NCBI GenBank assembly: GCA_021396245.1
Contig: WNYE01000013.1
Location: 310,001 to 374,000 of the forward strand
Source: Sporothrix humicola
Taxonomy: Eukaryota > Ascomycota > Sordariomycetes > Ophiostomatales > Ophiostomataceae
Reading direction: 5' to 3'
DNA: 64,000 bases
The notes under the pieces were generated by a model. The model made no database searches and was not told where the DNA came from. It worked only from the letters and a program-made list of their open reading frames with translations. Both the position numbers and the translations under genes were made by a program. Every line of letters starts with the position of its first letter. Within the stretch, counting starts at the first letter, position 1. Shown one piece after another: positions 1-10,331 of the stretch.

Positions 1-1916
1 GACTGTACGCCCCCGAGGTCAGACTCCGAGGCCGCTTTGAGCAGGCGCACGTACTGGTCGATGAACTCGGCCGGGTACTCGCGTGAGGCGCCAAAGTCGA
101 GCAGCTCGAGCTTGCTGGTGGCCGAGTTATACAAGAAATTCGTCCAGTTGGGGTCGGTCTGCATAAAGTGGAACTGGGTGATCTCGAGCAGGCAGAGGCG
201 CAGAATTTGTGTGCCGATCCAATCGCGCTGTTCCTGGGTCAGATCGGGCGCCACTCTGGTCACGCCGACGCCGTCCATAAAGGACATTGTGAGGACCTGT
301 TTGCCAGAGGCCTCGCCAAAGACTTGGGGCACGAGGAAAGCACCATTTGCGCCCGTCTCGCCAGCTTCTTCTAGGAGTGTTTGGAATCGGCGGGCGCACT
401 CGGCCTCGCGGATATAGTCACATTCCCAAGCCAGCTCTGTGCGCGCGTTGGCAATCGTCTTGTCCAGATACAGGCCCTTGGGCAGCATCCGTGTCGCCGT
501 CAACAAAATGCCCAGGTTGTCCAAGTCCGAATTGATGGAGTCGGCCACACCTGGGAACTGGATCTTGACGGCCACAGAGGCACCGTTCGACTTAAGGATG
601 GCACGATGGACTTGGCCAATGGACGCAGCGGCCAGCGGCTTCTCCTCAAACTCGCTAAACAGCTCGCGCCAGTCGGCACCCAGGTTCGAGGCGAGAACAC
701 GGTCGCGCTGCCACGCGGGCATGTAGTCGGCGCCGTCCTGGACGCGCTGCAGGACCTCTTGGAGGGGCGCGGGCAGCATCTTGGCGTCCTGGAAGCTCAT
801 CATCTGACCGAGCTTGAGGGCAGCGCCACGCATGCGCGACAGACGCGACACCAGCCGTTCCAGGTTGCCTGCACTCAGCATAACCGACCCGCCGTCGCCG
901 CTGCCGCCTCCCAAGCCACGGCTGATCGTCTCCGTCAAAGCTCCGCCGAGCATGCCGGCAGCAAGACCGCCATAGTTCCACATGCGACTGAGGCGAGTGG
1001 CCGGCACTTTGGACTCTTTGAGCTCAAATGAGCGTCTGGGAGCCTCTGTAATTGGTGTTGCCCGGACTGGCTCGGGTGTGAAGGTAATAGGAGCAGAAAC
1101 TGGTGGTGGCGTCTCGACTTCTGGAATAGTCTCAAACGTGGTTCGCGGCTTCTCTTCCGGTATTGATGTGGACGACGCCTGGGTCTCTGTGATGACTTCT
1201 GGCGCCGCTTCCACCACAACTTCCTCGACGATAACCTCTGGCCGAGCCTCCTCAACCACAGGGGTCTCCACTGGTGTCTCCTCCTTCACTTTGCTGAATA
1301 TTCCCTGCTCAATGCTTTCTGCAACTGCTGCCGAGACTGGGTTTGTCTTTTCAGACGTTTCGGCCTGGGTTGGGGCAGGTTGTGCCTGTTGTTGTGCCTG
1401 TTTAAACCGTGGATCCAGCGGGTGCAACTTTGACGGTCCTCCGCTCGGTCCAGCAGCCTCGGCCGCTTTTCTCCTCAACTCCGCCAGCGCGCCTGGTTGT
1501 CTTGTAGTCCGGATTTGTGCGCGATGGATAAACGACGGCAGAACAGCATCATCCGGCATTTCCAAGGACTCTGCCTCCTTCTGGACATCTTCTTTCCGGG
1601 TCTCTTGTGTCGGTTCGACTTTGGGCGTGGCTATCGGAGCTGGAGAGCTCTCAACTGGCTCAATTGGTGCCGTCTTCGGAGAGGGAGAAAGTTGACTGTT
1701 GACGTCTGCTGGTGAAGCTCCTTCTGGAGCGCTGGGCGACTTGGTGGCCACATCTTCAGTCTTGGGCGCTTCTGCAGCCGGCTTCTTGGGATCCTTTGGG
1801 TTCTCCACGAACGAAGAGGCGACCTGGCGCGTCCGCAGTGCCGCGTGTTTCGACGCAATCGATCGCGAAGCGCCGACAACAGCCGCCAAATCGGCAGCCA
1901 AATCGAGGAACCTCAT
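1..1916 (-). CDS. COQ8: Coq8/ADCK3-type atypical kinase of coenzyme Q synthesis (3' end outside window)
   Basis: UbiB/ABC1-family protein kinase-like ATPase that supports the coenzyme Q biosynthetic complex on the matrix side of the mitochondrial inner membrane. The frame is open from the ATG at 1916 to the window edge, so at least 638 residues are seen and the C-terminus is missing. Family hallmarks are visible: KxGQ motif (KLGQ, about residues 368-371), the alanine-rich AAAS loop that replaces the glycine loop (about 425), a TDPNW segment (about 586) and the metal-binding DFG (D607). The first about 35 residues are basic with few acids, fitting a mitochondrial presequence. Between presequence and kinase lies an unusually long linker of about 250 residues rich in Glu, Pro, Val and Thr; the frame is uninterrupted there. 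Family assignment is secure; the role is inferred from the family. Confidence 0.92.
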   Translation of the reverse strand, partial: MRFLDLAADLAAVVGASRSIASKHAALRTRQVASSFVENPKDPKKPAAEAPKTEDVATKSPSAPEGASPADVNSQLSPSPKTAPIEPVESSPAPIATPKVEPTQETRKEDVQKEAESLEMPDDAVLPSFIHRAQIRTTRQPGALAELRRKAAEAAGPSGGPSKLHPLDPRFKQAQQQAQPAPTQAETSEKTNPVSAAVAESIEQGIFSKVKEETPVETPVVEEARPEVIVEEVVVEAAPEVITETQASSTSIPEEKPRTTFETIPEVETPPPVSAPITFTPEPVRATPITEAPRRSFELKESKVPATRLSRMWNYGGLAAGMLGGALTETISRGLGGGSGDGGSVMLSAGNLERLVSRLSRMRGAALKLGQMMSFQDAKMLPAPLQEVLQRVQDGADYMPAWQRDRVLASNLGADWRELFSEFEEKPLAAASIGQVHRAILKSNGASVAVKIQFPGVADSINSDLDNLGILLTATRMLPKGLYLDKTIANARTELAWECDYIREAECARRFQTLLEEAGETGANGAFLVPQVFGEASGKQVLTMSFMDGVGVTRVAPDLTQEQRDWIGTQILRLCLLEITQFHFMQTDPNWTNFLYNSATSKLELLDFGASREYPAEFIDQYVRLLKAASESDLGGVQ

Positions 1917-2377
1917 GTTGGGGGTGTGCGTGTGGACAACAAGGTAAAGAACGTCGGAGTATTGAGCGGCAGCTACCGCATTGACAAAGGCATTGTGTGC
2001 GCCGAGGGCGTGTCGTCAATTGTCGCAACCGGATAGTTCCGCAGGTGTCAGGTCGTAAGCTCCGATTCAAGCTCTCGAAATTTTTATGTAGTGACGTTGA
2101 ATTAAAGTGGGGCTCATACCACAAGCGAAAGTCAACACGAGTTGACAAGACTCAACATCAAGGTAGTTGATTCATTAGGTTCACAATTTATTCAATATTT
2201 TTTAAAAATTCCTATTCAATGAGGTAAAGCGATAAATAATTGATTGGATATTCCCAGGGTATCATAGTTCTATGCGCGATGAAATAAAATAATGCAAAAA
2301 TAAAATGCGCCATAACCAATTCTGTCCCATTTCCATTTCCATTTCCATTTTCCCTGTCCCTTCGAAACCATGCCTTC
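1917..2377. other. Intergenic: COQ8 promoter side and ESS2 3' flank
   Basis: Both neighbours read on the minus strand. The part next to COQ8 should hold its promoter and leader; the AT-rich part from about 2080 to 2320 should hold the ESS2 3' end. No open frame with protein-like content was found apart from a CCATTT repeat at 2327-2350. Confidence 0.7.
2327..2350. repeat. CCATTT hexamer repeat, four units
   Basis: Four perfect tandem copies of CCATTT lie 28 bp beyond the ESS2 stop codon, in its presumed 3' untranslated region. No function is apparent; simple-sequence expansion is the likely cause. Confidence 0.9.
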
Positions 2378-3886
2378 TCACTGAAGAGCAGACCGTATTT
2401 CTCTCAGTCTTGCCCGCCTACTCCCCTTGGCGTTATTTTTGTTATGCCCACTGCTCCGGTTAAATGCCGAGACCGCGTCTCTTGGTTGACCACTACCACC
2501 TCCAGTACGTCCACCAGCCATATTGCTCCAAAGACGCTGTCCAGCCGGTGTCAGTCCACCCGACAAACGTGGAGAATGAGGTATCGGCGTGTGCGGTGTC
2601 TGGCTGGCGCGGCCTGTCATGCCAACACGTGCCGATGTCCGCTTTGACTGCGCAATACGCTCGACCATGCGGTGATGTAGGCCTTCGCGTTTGCTCTTGT
2701 CTTGAAGCTGGAACGGATTTGGTGTGCCGTCGACCTTGCCAAAGTTGATGACGGGCGGTGTCTCGAGTTCTGGCTCGGGCTCTTCGTCGTCGACAAATGC
2801 GTAACCATTGACACGAGGTGTCTCGCCGCCAGCTCCAGTCGTCGACCCAGCCATGGATCCGGCCGTTGAGTCTGCGTCAACTCGCCGAGGCTTGCCTGCA
2901 ATGGCGTCTCGCACGGCAGACAGTGTCGGCGATGGTGGAACAGACGCGCCTGAAACCGACACTGAACTGCTCCGCCGCCGCGACTGCTTTTCCTGTCGCC
3001 TTTGCTCGGACAGAAGCGACGTCCCTGGCAGCCGCGTGTTTGCGTAGACAATCGATTTCGGCGCTGCCAGCGACTCAGCCTGTGTCTTCTCAGCCACCGT
3101 TTCGACTGTGCCCTCGACGCCGTCTGGCAAAAACATGAGGGCGTTTTTCGGCTTGGTCTTCCACGTCTCGGGCGCCGCGGGCCGGTCCTCCCTGTCCTTG
3201 ATTGCCAGACGGTCCTTCTTGTAGCCATTGTCGACGAGGCTTCCGCCCGACTCGATCAGCCGGTTCTCCACTTCCTTTTGCTTGAGCTGCATCTTGGACG
3301 GCAGCTTATTGCCATTGTAGAGCCACGCGTGCTTCTCGGCCCGCGTCTGGTTCTGCTTGTCGAGCAGCTTGTAGAAACTCTCATTGTCCTCGCTCGTGTA
3401 TTTTGATTGAAATGCGCCGAGACTGACGTTGGTGTCGGGGCCAGACCGAGCCTTGTTCGTCGCGGAAGTCGCTGCAGTGGCTGTCGTGCTAACTGAAATA
3501 ACCGACGAAGGTGTATCGCCGGCAAAACTCTGCGGTGTTTCGTCAGGGCGGCCACCAAGAGAGTTTCCAAGAGAGGGCGTTTGCAGTCGCGATCGGTGGC
3601 GACGGCCTGGTGTCATGGCCTCTTTGAGCCGTTTCCCAGCACTGGTGATCCATGAGAGGTCTTTGGATTCGAGCGCGTTCAAGTATTCGTTTTGTGTTTC
3701 CGTCTCAATCAGGCCCGGGAAGAAGTCGCGTGCAATAATCTTGGAGAGGCCGTCTGTGTACGAGTCTTCGTCGAGGACTGTTTTTGGTCGCTGGATTCGC
3801 TTTGCTGCTGGCGGCGGCGGCATCAGCTCCGTGTCTGTCCGCTTACGCACGAGCGCCGAGCTCGTCGATGCGTCTGGTTCTGTCAT
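2378..3886 (-). CDS. ESS2: ESS2/DGCR14-type nuclear splicing factor
   Basis: Homologue of the Es2/DGCR14 nuclear protein (fission yeast Bis1), which associates with late spliceosomal complexes. The 502-residue product has the family's strongly conserved N-terminal block, a KTVLDEDSY-like segment followed by SKIIARDFFPGL (about residues 35-60), a central YTSEDNESFYKLLDK-type segment, and the NALMFLPDG motif in the middle. The C-terminal part holds a second conserved piece (NPFQLQDKSKREGLHHRMVE-like) and ends in a basic, glycine-rich tail. The ATG at 3886 was chosen because the frame further upstream has only a GTG; a spliced N-terminus cannot be excluded. It is intronless as read, and shares a 688-bp divergent intergenic region with the PP5 gene. 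Confidence 0.9.
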   Translation of the reverse strand: MTEPDASTSSALVRKRTDTELMPPPPAAKRIQRPKTVLDEDSYTDGLSKIIARDFFPGLIETETQNEYLNALESKDLSWITSAGKRLKEAMTPGRRHRSRLQTPSLGNSLGGRPDETPQSFAGDTPSSVISVSTTATAATSATNKARSGPDTNVSLGAFQSKYTSEDNESFYKLLDKQNQTRAEKHAWLYNGNKLPSKMQLKQKEVENRLIESGGSLVDNGYKKDRLAIKDREDRPAAPETWKTKPKNALMFLPDGVEGTVETVAEKTQAESLAAPKSIVYANTRLPGTSLLSEQRRQEKQSRRRSSSVSVSGASVPPSPTLSAVRDAIAGKPRRVDADSTAGSMAGSTTGAGGETPRVNGYAFVDDEEPEPELETPPVINFGKVDGTPNPFQLQDKSKREGLHHRMVERIAQSKRTSARVGMTGRASQTPHTPIPHSPRLSGGLTPAGQRLWSNMAGGRTGGGSGQPRDAVSAFNRSSGHNKNNAKGSRRARLREIRSALQ

Positions 3887-4574
3887 GACTGTGGTTGTGG
3901 GCGATACTTTCCGTTCGCCAACGCTTGACGATTGTGTTGATGAAGGGGAAGTGTTGATATGCAGCCTAGAACGGCCTAGATTTATTACAGAGAGGCTGCT
4001 ATTGTTCAACGGAGTTAAGGCTGCGTCACTCTTCTTCAGTGACACTCAGGGCCCGCATTGGTGCATAATGCGGGACAAACCTCGGACTATGCAGCTACCC
4101 GAACCTTGCCTTCACTTGCCTCCTTCAGGGTTGTAGCAGTCTGCAAGTCTGGGCAAGAGTCTAAGAAGAGTCTAGGCGCCGGCCGAGAGAACGTTCGGCG
4201 GCCTTCGGTGGTGCTCCTTCCCTTTTTTCTCTTTTCCTCAGTAGTCCTTCCAGTATCGCCGCCTCCCCACACGACAGCGACCTCGTGCACTGCAATTTCG
4301 CTGACCCAAAATAACAAGCATTTTTCCTTTTTGATTTTTCTGAATTCTGCCGCTCGATCCACGCCGCGCACCCCACGCTCATTCCTTCTTCGATCCTTTC
4401 TCTACGATACCCCAGATCTTCATTTCGACGACCTGACCCAGGAGCTAATTTTTGTCTCTCCCACGCACGTCCTCACTCTCCGATCACCAACCGGACGAAC
4501 CCCTCGATCCTTCGATCTTAACCTTCCGAATACCATATACTCTAGCTGTCTCTCCCTCATCTTGCTAGGCGACC
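3887..4574. promoter_or_regulatory. Divergent promoter region between ESS2 and PPT1
   Basis: A 688-bp region separates the start codons of the two outward-reading genes. The last 350 bp before the PPT1 ATG are pyrimidine-rich on the plus strand, as is common for fungal leaders. No individual regulatory site was assigned. Confidence 0.6.
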
Positions 4575-6224
4575 ATGGCAACGGACAAGGAAAAGGCCCT
4601 CGAGGCCAAGAACGACGGCAACAAGGCCTTCCTCAAGCACGACTGGCCCGCAGCAATCGACCTGTACACCAAGGCTATCGACCTCGACGACAGCGAACCA
4701 ACCTACTTTGCGAACCGTGCACAGGTGCGTTCTGTTTTCATACCTGAAGCTGGCGCTTGCTCGCGTGACCAGCCTGATAATTATATACCCGAGCTTGTCT
4801 CTAACCCCTCTGCAGGCCTACCTCAAGACAGAGGCATACGGCTATGCCATTGCAGACGCCACAAAGGCCATTGAGCTGGACCCAAAATTTGTCAAGGCCT
4901 ACTACCGCCGTGCCCTGGCCTCTGCCGCCATTCTCAAGCCAAAAGATGCCCTCCAGGACTTCCGGACATGCGTCAAGCTCAACCCAGGAAACGTCGACGC
5001 CAAGGCCAAGCTGACCGACTGCCAAAAGGTCGTGCGCCAGCTGCAGTTTTTTGAGGCCATTGAGGTCGGCGACGAGCCGTCTGCGGCCGAGGGTCTGGAT
5101 GTCGAGTCCATGGTCGTCAAGGACGACTACGACGGCGTGCGTCTGGGCGACGAGATGACACAGGAGTTTATCGACGACATGACGGAGCGCTTCAAGGAGG
5201 GCAAGAAGATCCACCTCAAATACGTCTACCAGATCTTGCTGGCCGTCACAAAGATTGTCCACGCAGAGCTCACCATGAAGGAGGTCATGGTCCCCGACGA
5301 CACAACCCTGACCGTCTGCGGCGACACGCACGGCCAGTACTTTGACCTCATGGAGCTGTTCCGCCTCAACGGCAAGCCGTCCGAGAAGCACTGGTACCTG
5401 TTCAACGGCGACTTTGTCGACCGTGGCTCGTGGTCCACCGAGATTGCCTTGTTGTTGTACGCCAACAAGTGGCTGCGGCCCGAGGCCTTCTTCCTCAACC
5501 GCGGCAACCACGAGACGGACGACATGAACCGTGCCTACGGCTTTGAGGGCGAGTGCAAGGCCAAATATAACGAGCGGGTCTTCCGCCTGTTCTCCGAAAG
5601 CTTCTCGGCTCTGCCGCTTGCCACGCTCATCGGCGAAAAGTACTTTGTCCTGCACGGCGGCCTCTTCTCCGACGACAACGTGACACTCGACGACATCCGC
5701 AAACTGGACCGCCACAAGCAGCGCCAGCCGGGCCAGGCCGGCCTCATGATGGAAATGCTGTGGACAGACCCGCAGCCCGAGCCTGGTCGGGGTCCCAGCA
5801 AGCGCGGTGTCGGCATGCAGTTCGGCCCCGACGTTACAGCGCGTTTCTGCGAGAAGAACGGTCTCGAGGCCATCATCCGCAGTCACGAGGTCCGCATGGA
5901 CGGCTACGAAGAGGAGCACAACGGAAAGTGCATCACAGGTACGCCTTTCTTTCTATTCAGCCTCTATGTATTTTTTGCATTGTCTCTTGCTAACCGACTT
6001 AGTGTTCTCCGCACCAAAGTACTGCGATATGACCGAGAACCGTGGTGCATACATCAACATTGGCTCCGATTACAAGCTCCAGTTCCACCAGTTCGACGCC
6101 GTGCCACATCCAAACATCCGGCCGATGGTAAGACACCCTCCCATTGTTCCAACAAAGCCTGTTTCTGATGCTAATATTTCCCTAGGCGTACGCAAACAAC
6201 TCGATGATGTCTTCGCTGGTGTGA
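4575..6224 (+). CDS. PPT1: Serine/threonine protein phosphatase 5 (TPR-PP5)
   Basis: Gene model: exons 4575-4724, 4816-5938, 6003-6127 and 6186-6224, 478 residues, the usual PP5 length. The N-terminal about 115 residues form three TPR repeats, which in PP5 bind Hsp90 and hold the catalytic domain inactive. The PPP-family catalytic signature is complete: GDTHG (about 219), GDFVDRG (about 247) and RGNHE (about 279), followed by a C-terminal VFSAPKYCD segment and the short regulatory helix at the end. All three introns have GT-AG ends, and the splice joins restore conserved sequence (NRAQ-AYLK, CIT-VFSA, RPM-AYAN). PP5 dephosphorylates Hsp90 co-chaperones and clients in cytosol and nucleus (family knowledge). 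Confidence 0.95.
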
Positions 6225-6885
6225 GCAATCTGGGTTTGGAAATAAAAGAATGCGCGATAATAAAATCAAACTCATTTGGGAATATACAAAACACCACATC
6301 GAAATCAAAATCAAAATCAAAACCGAATCAAAAGAAGACGAAACGAACGGAAGATAAAAGGCATTATTGTGGCAAATGGGGCACATGGCATACCTTTAAA
6401 GGACGTGTGTTGTGTGAATTTCTGCACCATCTCAAATCAATTATTTAGGCGAGGGCGTTATTGCGGCATCTTGGGGAACGGCGGTTCATATTTTGGGGCG
6501 CTTTTGTCATGTATGCTGGACCGGGGTTGGCATTTATTTGGCATTTTCTGCTTTCTGGTTTCGCGATGTATTTGAAAATCTTTGTCTGGCATCTAGTCGT
6601 TATATCGCTGCGTCTTGTGTTGTCGTGGGTCTGTCTCATGCCGTGAACTGTCGAGAGATGCACATGTACACTATTCTGCGATGGCTTGTGTGCTCTTTTG
6701 TCGTCTATATCCCAGCATAGCCACGTAAAACAGAAGCCGCCGACCGTATATGCCGGGACTTCATGTTCATTCTGTCTTGGCGCCGTAGGTGTTGATTTAG
6801 TGAAAATAATGCGTCGCGGACTGAGGAGGGTTGATTTTCAATGGCGAGGTAGTTGTCATTATTTTTTCTCGGTTGTCTGTCGTAT
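6225..6885. other. Intergenic: convergent 3' ends of PPT1 and POP8
   Basis: The PPT1 and POP8 stop codons face each other across 661 bp of AT-rich DNA. A short ATCAAA-type repeat lies at about 6301-6322, probably in the PPT1 3' untranslated region. Small open frames here show no protein-like character. Confidence 0.7.
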
Positions 6886-7362
6886 TCATGTCGCATCGCT
6901 CCAAATCGATTTCTGCTCGCTTCGTCCAACTAAACTGCCCAGCCAGTTTCCCGAAGCTTTCAGCCAGAGAGCTGTCGCCGTGCCACCTCGTGGAACACTC
7001 GTCCATGCCGCAAGCGCTGCCGCAAAAAGACCCATATCTTCACGCGGCAGCCGGACCCAAAACTCGTTTCCGTCGAGCTTGAGAAGATCGAGCGGCATGG
7101 CAGCACCGGTTGCACCGAGAAACTGTTTGAGGGCCGCGTCACAGTAAGACCGCACCTGCAGCGCATCGAGTGCTCCGTCTTCTGTCGCCTGGTTCTGAAT
7201 GACCTCAATCTGGGCATAAGCGAACGGCGGCCGGCCGATTGTGGTGCCGTACAATTCTCTTGACTTGCTCTCTTTGGAAGATTTGCTCTTAGAGGCGGCG
7301 CCAATGGACGAGGCCAGTGACGTATTGGCCATGACGGTGTCCTCCATATCTTCAGCAGCCAT
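6886..7362 (-). CDS. POP8: RNase P/MRP subunit Pop8
   Basis: Small (158 residues) protein matching the fungal Pop8-like domain of ribonuclease P and RNase MRP, the ribonucleoproteins that mature tRNA 5' ends and pre-rRNA. Visible family features are the opening ELYGTTIGRPPFAYAQIEV strand, the LDALQVRSYCDAALKQFLG helix, the MPLDLLKLDG strand and the EFWVRLPRED segment, ending in a NWLGSLVG motif. A low-complexity Ser/Lys leader covers residues about 10-40. The ATG at 7362 was preferred over an in-frame ATG 48 nt upstream because it starts just before the acidic leader typical of short nuclear proteins and has an AAAATGGC context. The assignment rests on remembered family sequence, so another Pop8-like RNA-binding protein remains possible. 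Confidence 0.75.
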   Translation of the reverse strand: MAAEDMEDTVMANTSLASSIGAASKSKSSKESKSRELYGTTIGRPPFAYAQIEVIQNQATEDGALDALQVRSYCDAALKQFLGATGAAMPLDLLKLDGNEFWVRLPREDMGLFAAALAAWTSVPRGGTATALWLKASGNWLGSLVGRSEQKSIWSDAT

Positions 7363-7805
7363 TTTATAAGTTGAGTGAAATTTGAATAAATTTGTGATTT
7401 TTGAAAGCATTAAACGATTTGTTAGAAATAATTTGTCAATGTTGAGGTGGTGATGATATTTTGAAGCTTGTGAGAAAATCGCCTATATGCATGATAGCTC
7501 TAGATATGCATATAACAAGGTTCTCGTACCTGCGCTAAACCATTAGCGGCGGTTGAGCACTGCACCCTGGCGACCACAACGCCAGGCTGTGATCCCTTTA
7601 TTACCAAGACTTCAACCTCACCCCAAAAATTCGCCCGCCACCTTGCGATTCTTCCTTTGTCCACGCCACACGTCGAACACCCTGCCCACTGCCCGCCGAA
7701 CTCGACGTCCTCTTCTATCGACAACGCACGACGTGTCTTTCTTCTCTCCGCGACAACACCCTACATCCTTCGCCCTTCGTCCTCAACTCCATCTCTCCCG
7801 CTGCA
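7363..7805. promoter_or_regulatory. Divergent promoter region between POP8 and SPT4
   Basis: A 443-bp region separates two outward-reading genes whose products both act in nuclear RNA metabolism. The right two thirds are C/T-rich on the plus strand, fitting the SPT4 leader. No discrete site was assigned. Confidence 0.6.
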
Positions 7806-8226
7806 ATGTCAGAAAACTACGTCGCGCCCGGCCAGCAGCGCTACCTTCGCGCCTGTATGGTCTGCTCTATCGTCATGACCTTCCAGCGCTTCCGCGAGGA
7901 AGGGTGCCCCAACTGCGAGGAGTTCTTGCACCTGGCCGGCTCGCCCGAGCAGATCGACACCTGCACGAGCCAGGTCTTTGAGGGCCTGATCACGCTGGCG
8001 AATCCCAACAAGTCGTGGGTGGCACGGTGGCAGCGTCTCGACGGCTACGTGCGCGGCGTGTACGCGATCAAGGTGTCTGGACAGCTGCCAGACGACGTGC
8101 GGGCACAGCTCGAGGAGGAGCACCGCATCCAATACATACCGTGAGTTAAGCCCGTGTACAACGTCAATTTTGAACCTCTACTAACAATGTCACAGACGCG
8201 ATGGAAGTGCAGCCGAGGCCGATTAG
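7806..8226 (+). CDS. SPT4: Transcription elongation factor Spt4
   Basis: Gene model: exons 7806-8140 and 8196-8226, 121 residues, normal for Spt4. It partners Spt5 in DSIF, the processivity factor bound to elongating RNA polymerase. The four-cysteine zinc finger is clear: a CMVC pair near residue 17 and a CPNC pair about 20 residues later, with the typical LRACMVCSIVMT start. The body contains the conserved SWVARWQR segment and the GVYAIKVSGQLPDDV strand that pairs with the Spt5 NGN domain. The short last exon (RDGSAAEAD) completes the tail; its intron has a GTGAGT donor and a CTAAC branch point 10 nt before the acceptor. Confidence 0.94.
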
Positions 8227-8582
8227 TCGACGAAAGGGACGGGCAGGTGTTTTTGAATAGTGCTGCTTTGGCACGGAAGCGAGCGATTTTTGTCAGAATT
8301 ACTATGGTCATTACTTTTATTTTGGAGTTCAGGCTGGGTGTTTTTAATAGGAAAATAAAAGGTACGGCGAACGGCCACAGCTTAGAAAGGAGGAAATTAT
8401 TTGTGCACAACATTATTTGCAGATATTTCTATATGAATTCTTTGAATCAAAAGCATCAAATTTGCGTAAAAATGACTCCCCTTCCTATATATGTGGTATT
8501 CCGTAGACCCGGAAATGCACGCCGGTCGTGATCCATTAACGCCATGAAAAGAAAGCAAAAGGGAGCGCTTCGCCGTATATAA
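8227..8582. other. Intergenic: convergent 3' ends of SPT4 and KIN17
   Basis: 356 bp of moderately AT-rich DNA between facing stop codons. Nothing beyond presumed 3' untranslated sequence was seen. Confidence 0.7.
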
Positions 8583-9647
8583 TCAAAATCTAGGCTTCTT
8601 GTTCGGCGGCCCACCACCAAACTTGAAGCTCATCCCGCCGCCTGAGCCGCCCGATTCGCGGCCGCGTTTCCGCTCCATCTCCTCCTTCATAATGCGCTCG
8701 GCCTCGCTCATCTTCTTTGGCACCTCAATCTTCTTGCCGCTTGACTTTCCAGCCAGAGCGTTCTTCTTTGCCGCAGCAAACACGTTCTTTGGCTGTGGCT
8801 TGCTCGGGCCGCCAAACTTCAGCGACACTGGCTTGTTTGCTGCCTCGGCTGGTGCATCTGTTGTTGAACCTGTAGCAGCTTCAGGCTCCTTCTCCTTGCT
8901 GCCTTTTGCCGCGACTTGTTTTTCTGCAGGTGCCATCTCGGCCACAGGTTTTGTTGCTGCTGTCGACTTGGCCGGTCCAAAAGAAAGCTTGACCTTCTCG
9001 CCCTCTTCCCGCTGCAGCATATACTTCTTCTCCTTCTCTTCCTCGTCCTCCACGTCGGCATCGTCGCCGGCTGCGCCATCCTTCTTCCGTCCTTTTGCAG
9101 CCTGTGCGGCACGCTCAATCTGTGCCTTGAGCAGCCGCTGCTCCCATTCCTCGTCGCCACGATCTTGTGCTTCCTTCCTCCTCAAGGCTTCTTGCCGCTT
9201 CAGTGCCTCGGGCGATGTGTCGATCCACGAGATAAAGATGCCCTTTTCGTTCTCCTCGACGCGGCAGATGCCCTCGCGACCCAAGTACTTGGCAAACTCT
9301 GTGAGTGACGACCATTTCGTCGAGTTCATGTGGATGTGGTCGCGGCGGGCGATGAATTCTTGGTAAAAGTGGTTGATCTGCACCTGCTTCTCGCCGTGGC
9401 CAGTGCGCAGGAGCGAGATAAAGTCCTTGAGAAACTGGTCCGAGTACTCGTTGATGACCTTGCGAGGGTCAGAGCCGACAACCAACATGTTGCGCACGTG
9501 GCTTTCGCTCAAAGTGTGTTGCTTAAAGGCGTTTTCGTCGCGCAAGGCGCGCTCGCAGATTTGGCAGTACCATCGCAATCGAGTCAGGCCCTTGGCCTTC
9601 ATCTGGTTGCTGAGGTGCTTGACGGACCCGACCTCTGCTTTCGGCAT
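8583..9647 (-). CDS. KIN17: Kin17 DNA/RNA-binding zinc-finger protein
   Basis: The 354-residue product has the architecture of Kin17: an N-terminal C2H2 finger (CQIC...H-x5-H, about residues 28-53), then the Kin17 winged-helix-like domain with the hallmark VRNMLVVGSDPRKVINEYS and DHIHMNSTKWSSLTEFAKYLGR stretches (to about residue 160). The remaining half is low complexity, charged and Lys/Ala/Glu-rich. The metazoan C-terminal SH3-like and KOW region is not evident, which is usual for fungal members. Kin17 proteins are nuclear, linked to DNA repair, replication and late spliceosomes. The start at 9647 (MPKAEVGS) matches the conserved N-terminus; the frame is open 50 codons further upstream but that part is not conserved in type. 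Confidence 0.9.
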   Translation of the reverse strand: MPKAEVGSVKHLSNQMKAKGLTRLRWYCQICERALRDENAFKQHTLSESHVRNMLVVGSDPRKVINEYSDQFLKDFISLLRTGHGEKQVQINHFYQEFIARRDHIHMNSTKWSSLTEFAKYLGREGICRVEENEKGIFISWIDTSPEALKRQEALRRKEAQDRGDEEWEQRLLKAQIERAAQAAKGRKKDGAAGDDADVEDEEEKEKKYMLQREEGEKVKLSFGPAKSTAATKPVAEMAPAEKQVAAKGSKEKEPEAATGSTTDAPAEAANKPVSLKFGGPSKPQPKNVFAAAKKNALAGKSSGKKIEVPKKMSEAERIMKEEMERKRGRESGGSGGGMSFKFGGGPPNKKPRF

Positions 9648-10331
9648 CTTGGCGGTGGTAATCGGTCGGTGGTGGAATAAAAGAGAAATTGTTGATTGTA
9701 GAGTGTATGGCTGTTGAAGCAAGGCTACAGTCGCATTTTGGACGGCAAAATGTAAGGCGGCGAAATTCTGCGATAAGGATAGTCGATAGATATGCACCTA
9801 AGCGAACTCGTCTCCAAATCTGACCAAAGGAAGGTGCCACGGTCGCAAACAGCCTTTCCCCCCACTACGACTCCTGAGCTCCCTGGTGGTCGCAGCGGAG
9901 GGGCGGTCTGGATTAACCATTGCCCCGCCTACCGCCAGCTAATAACCAGCGTTGCAGACCACCTGGTTGTTACTGGCTAGGGGAAGGAGACAGGGACATT
10001 CAGGACACAGGTGCTCAACATAACCTAGACGAGCAGCCGCCCCCCGAATCCGTCGTCAAGGAAAGAACGACCGTCTGGAGGCCAGGCACCCGCAAACCGC
10101 AAACCAACAAAACGACAATCCCCACGATCCGCATTTTCCTTTTCGTCTCTGTCCAGCTGCATTGAGTAGTGAGGACACGGCACACACGACAGAGACTCTT
10201 CGAAGCGTCTCTCGACCCGACTTCCACCACCGCATCTCCACGATACCACCCACCGAGCCCCTGGTGCCAGCTCCAGCTCCTTTCACAGGCGGCCAGAAAG
10301 GGCCTCACATCGAATTCGCCCTTCGAGCAAG
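9648..10331. promoter_or_regulatory. Divergent promoter region between KIN17 and APL4
   Basis: 684 bp between outward-reading start codons. The half next to APL4 is C/A-rich and probably a transcribed leader. No regulatory motif was assigned and no gene is evident. Confidence 0.6.

Noticed and set aside
4801..5919. 372-codon minus-strand frame opposite PPT1
   Set aside because: Antisense to a clear coding exon; GC-rich third positions leave the opposite strand open. The predicted text is Leu/Val/Asp/Gly-rich without domains.
7355..7367. TATAAAATGGC at the POP8 start, identical at the glutaminase start (61848-61858)
   Set aside because: A TATA box cannot overlap its own start codon; the shared letters are an A-rich initiation context followed by a common Met-Ala-Ala start.
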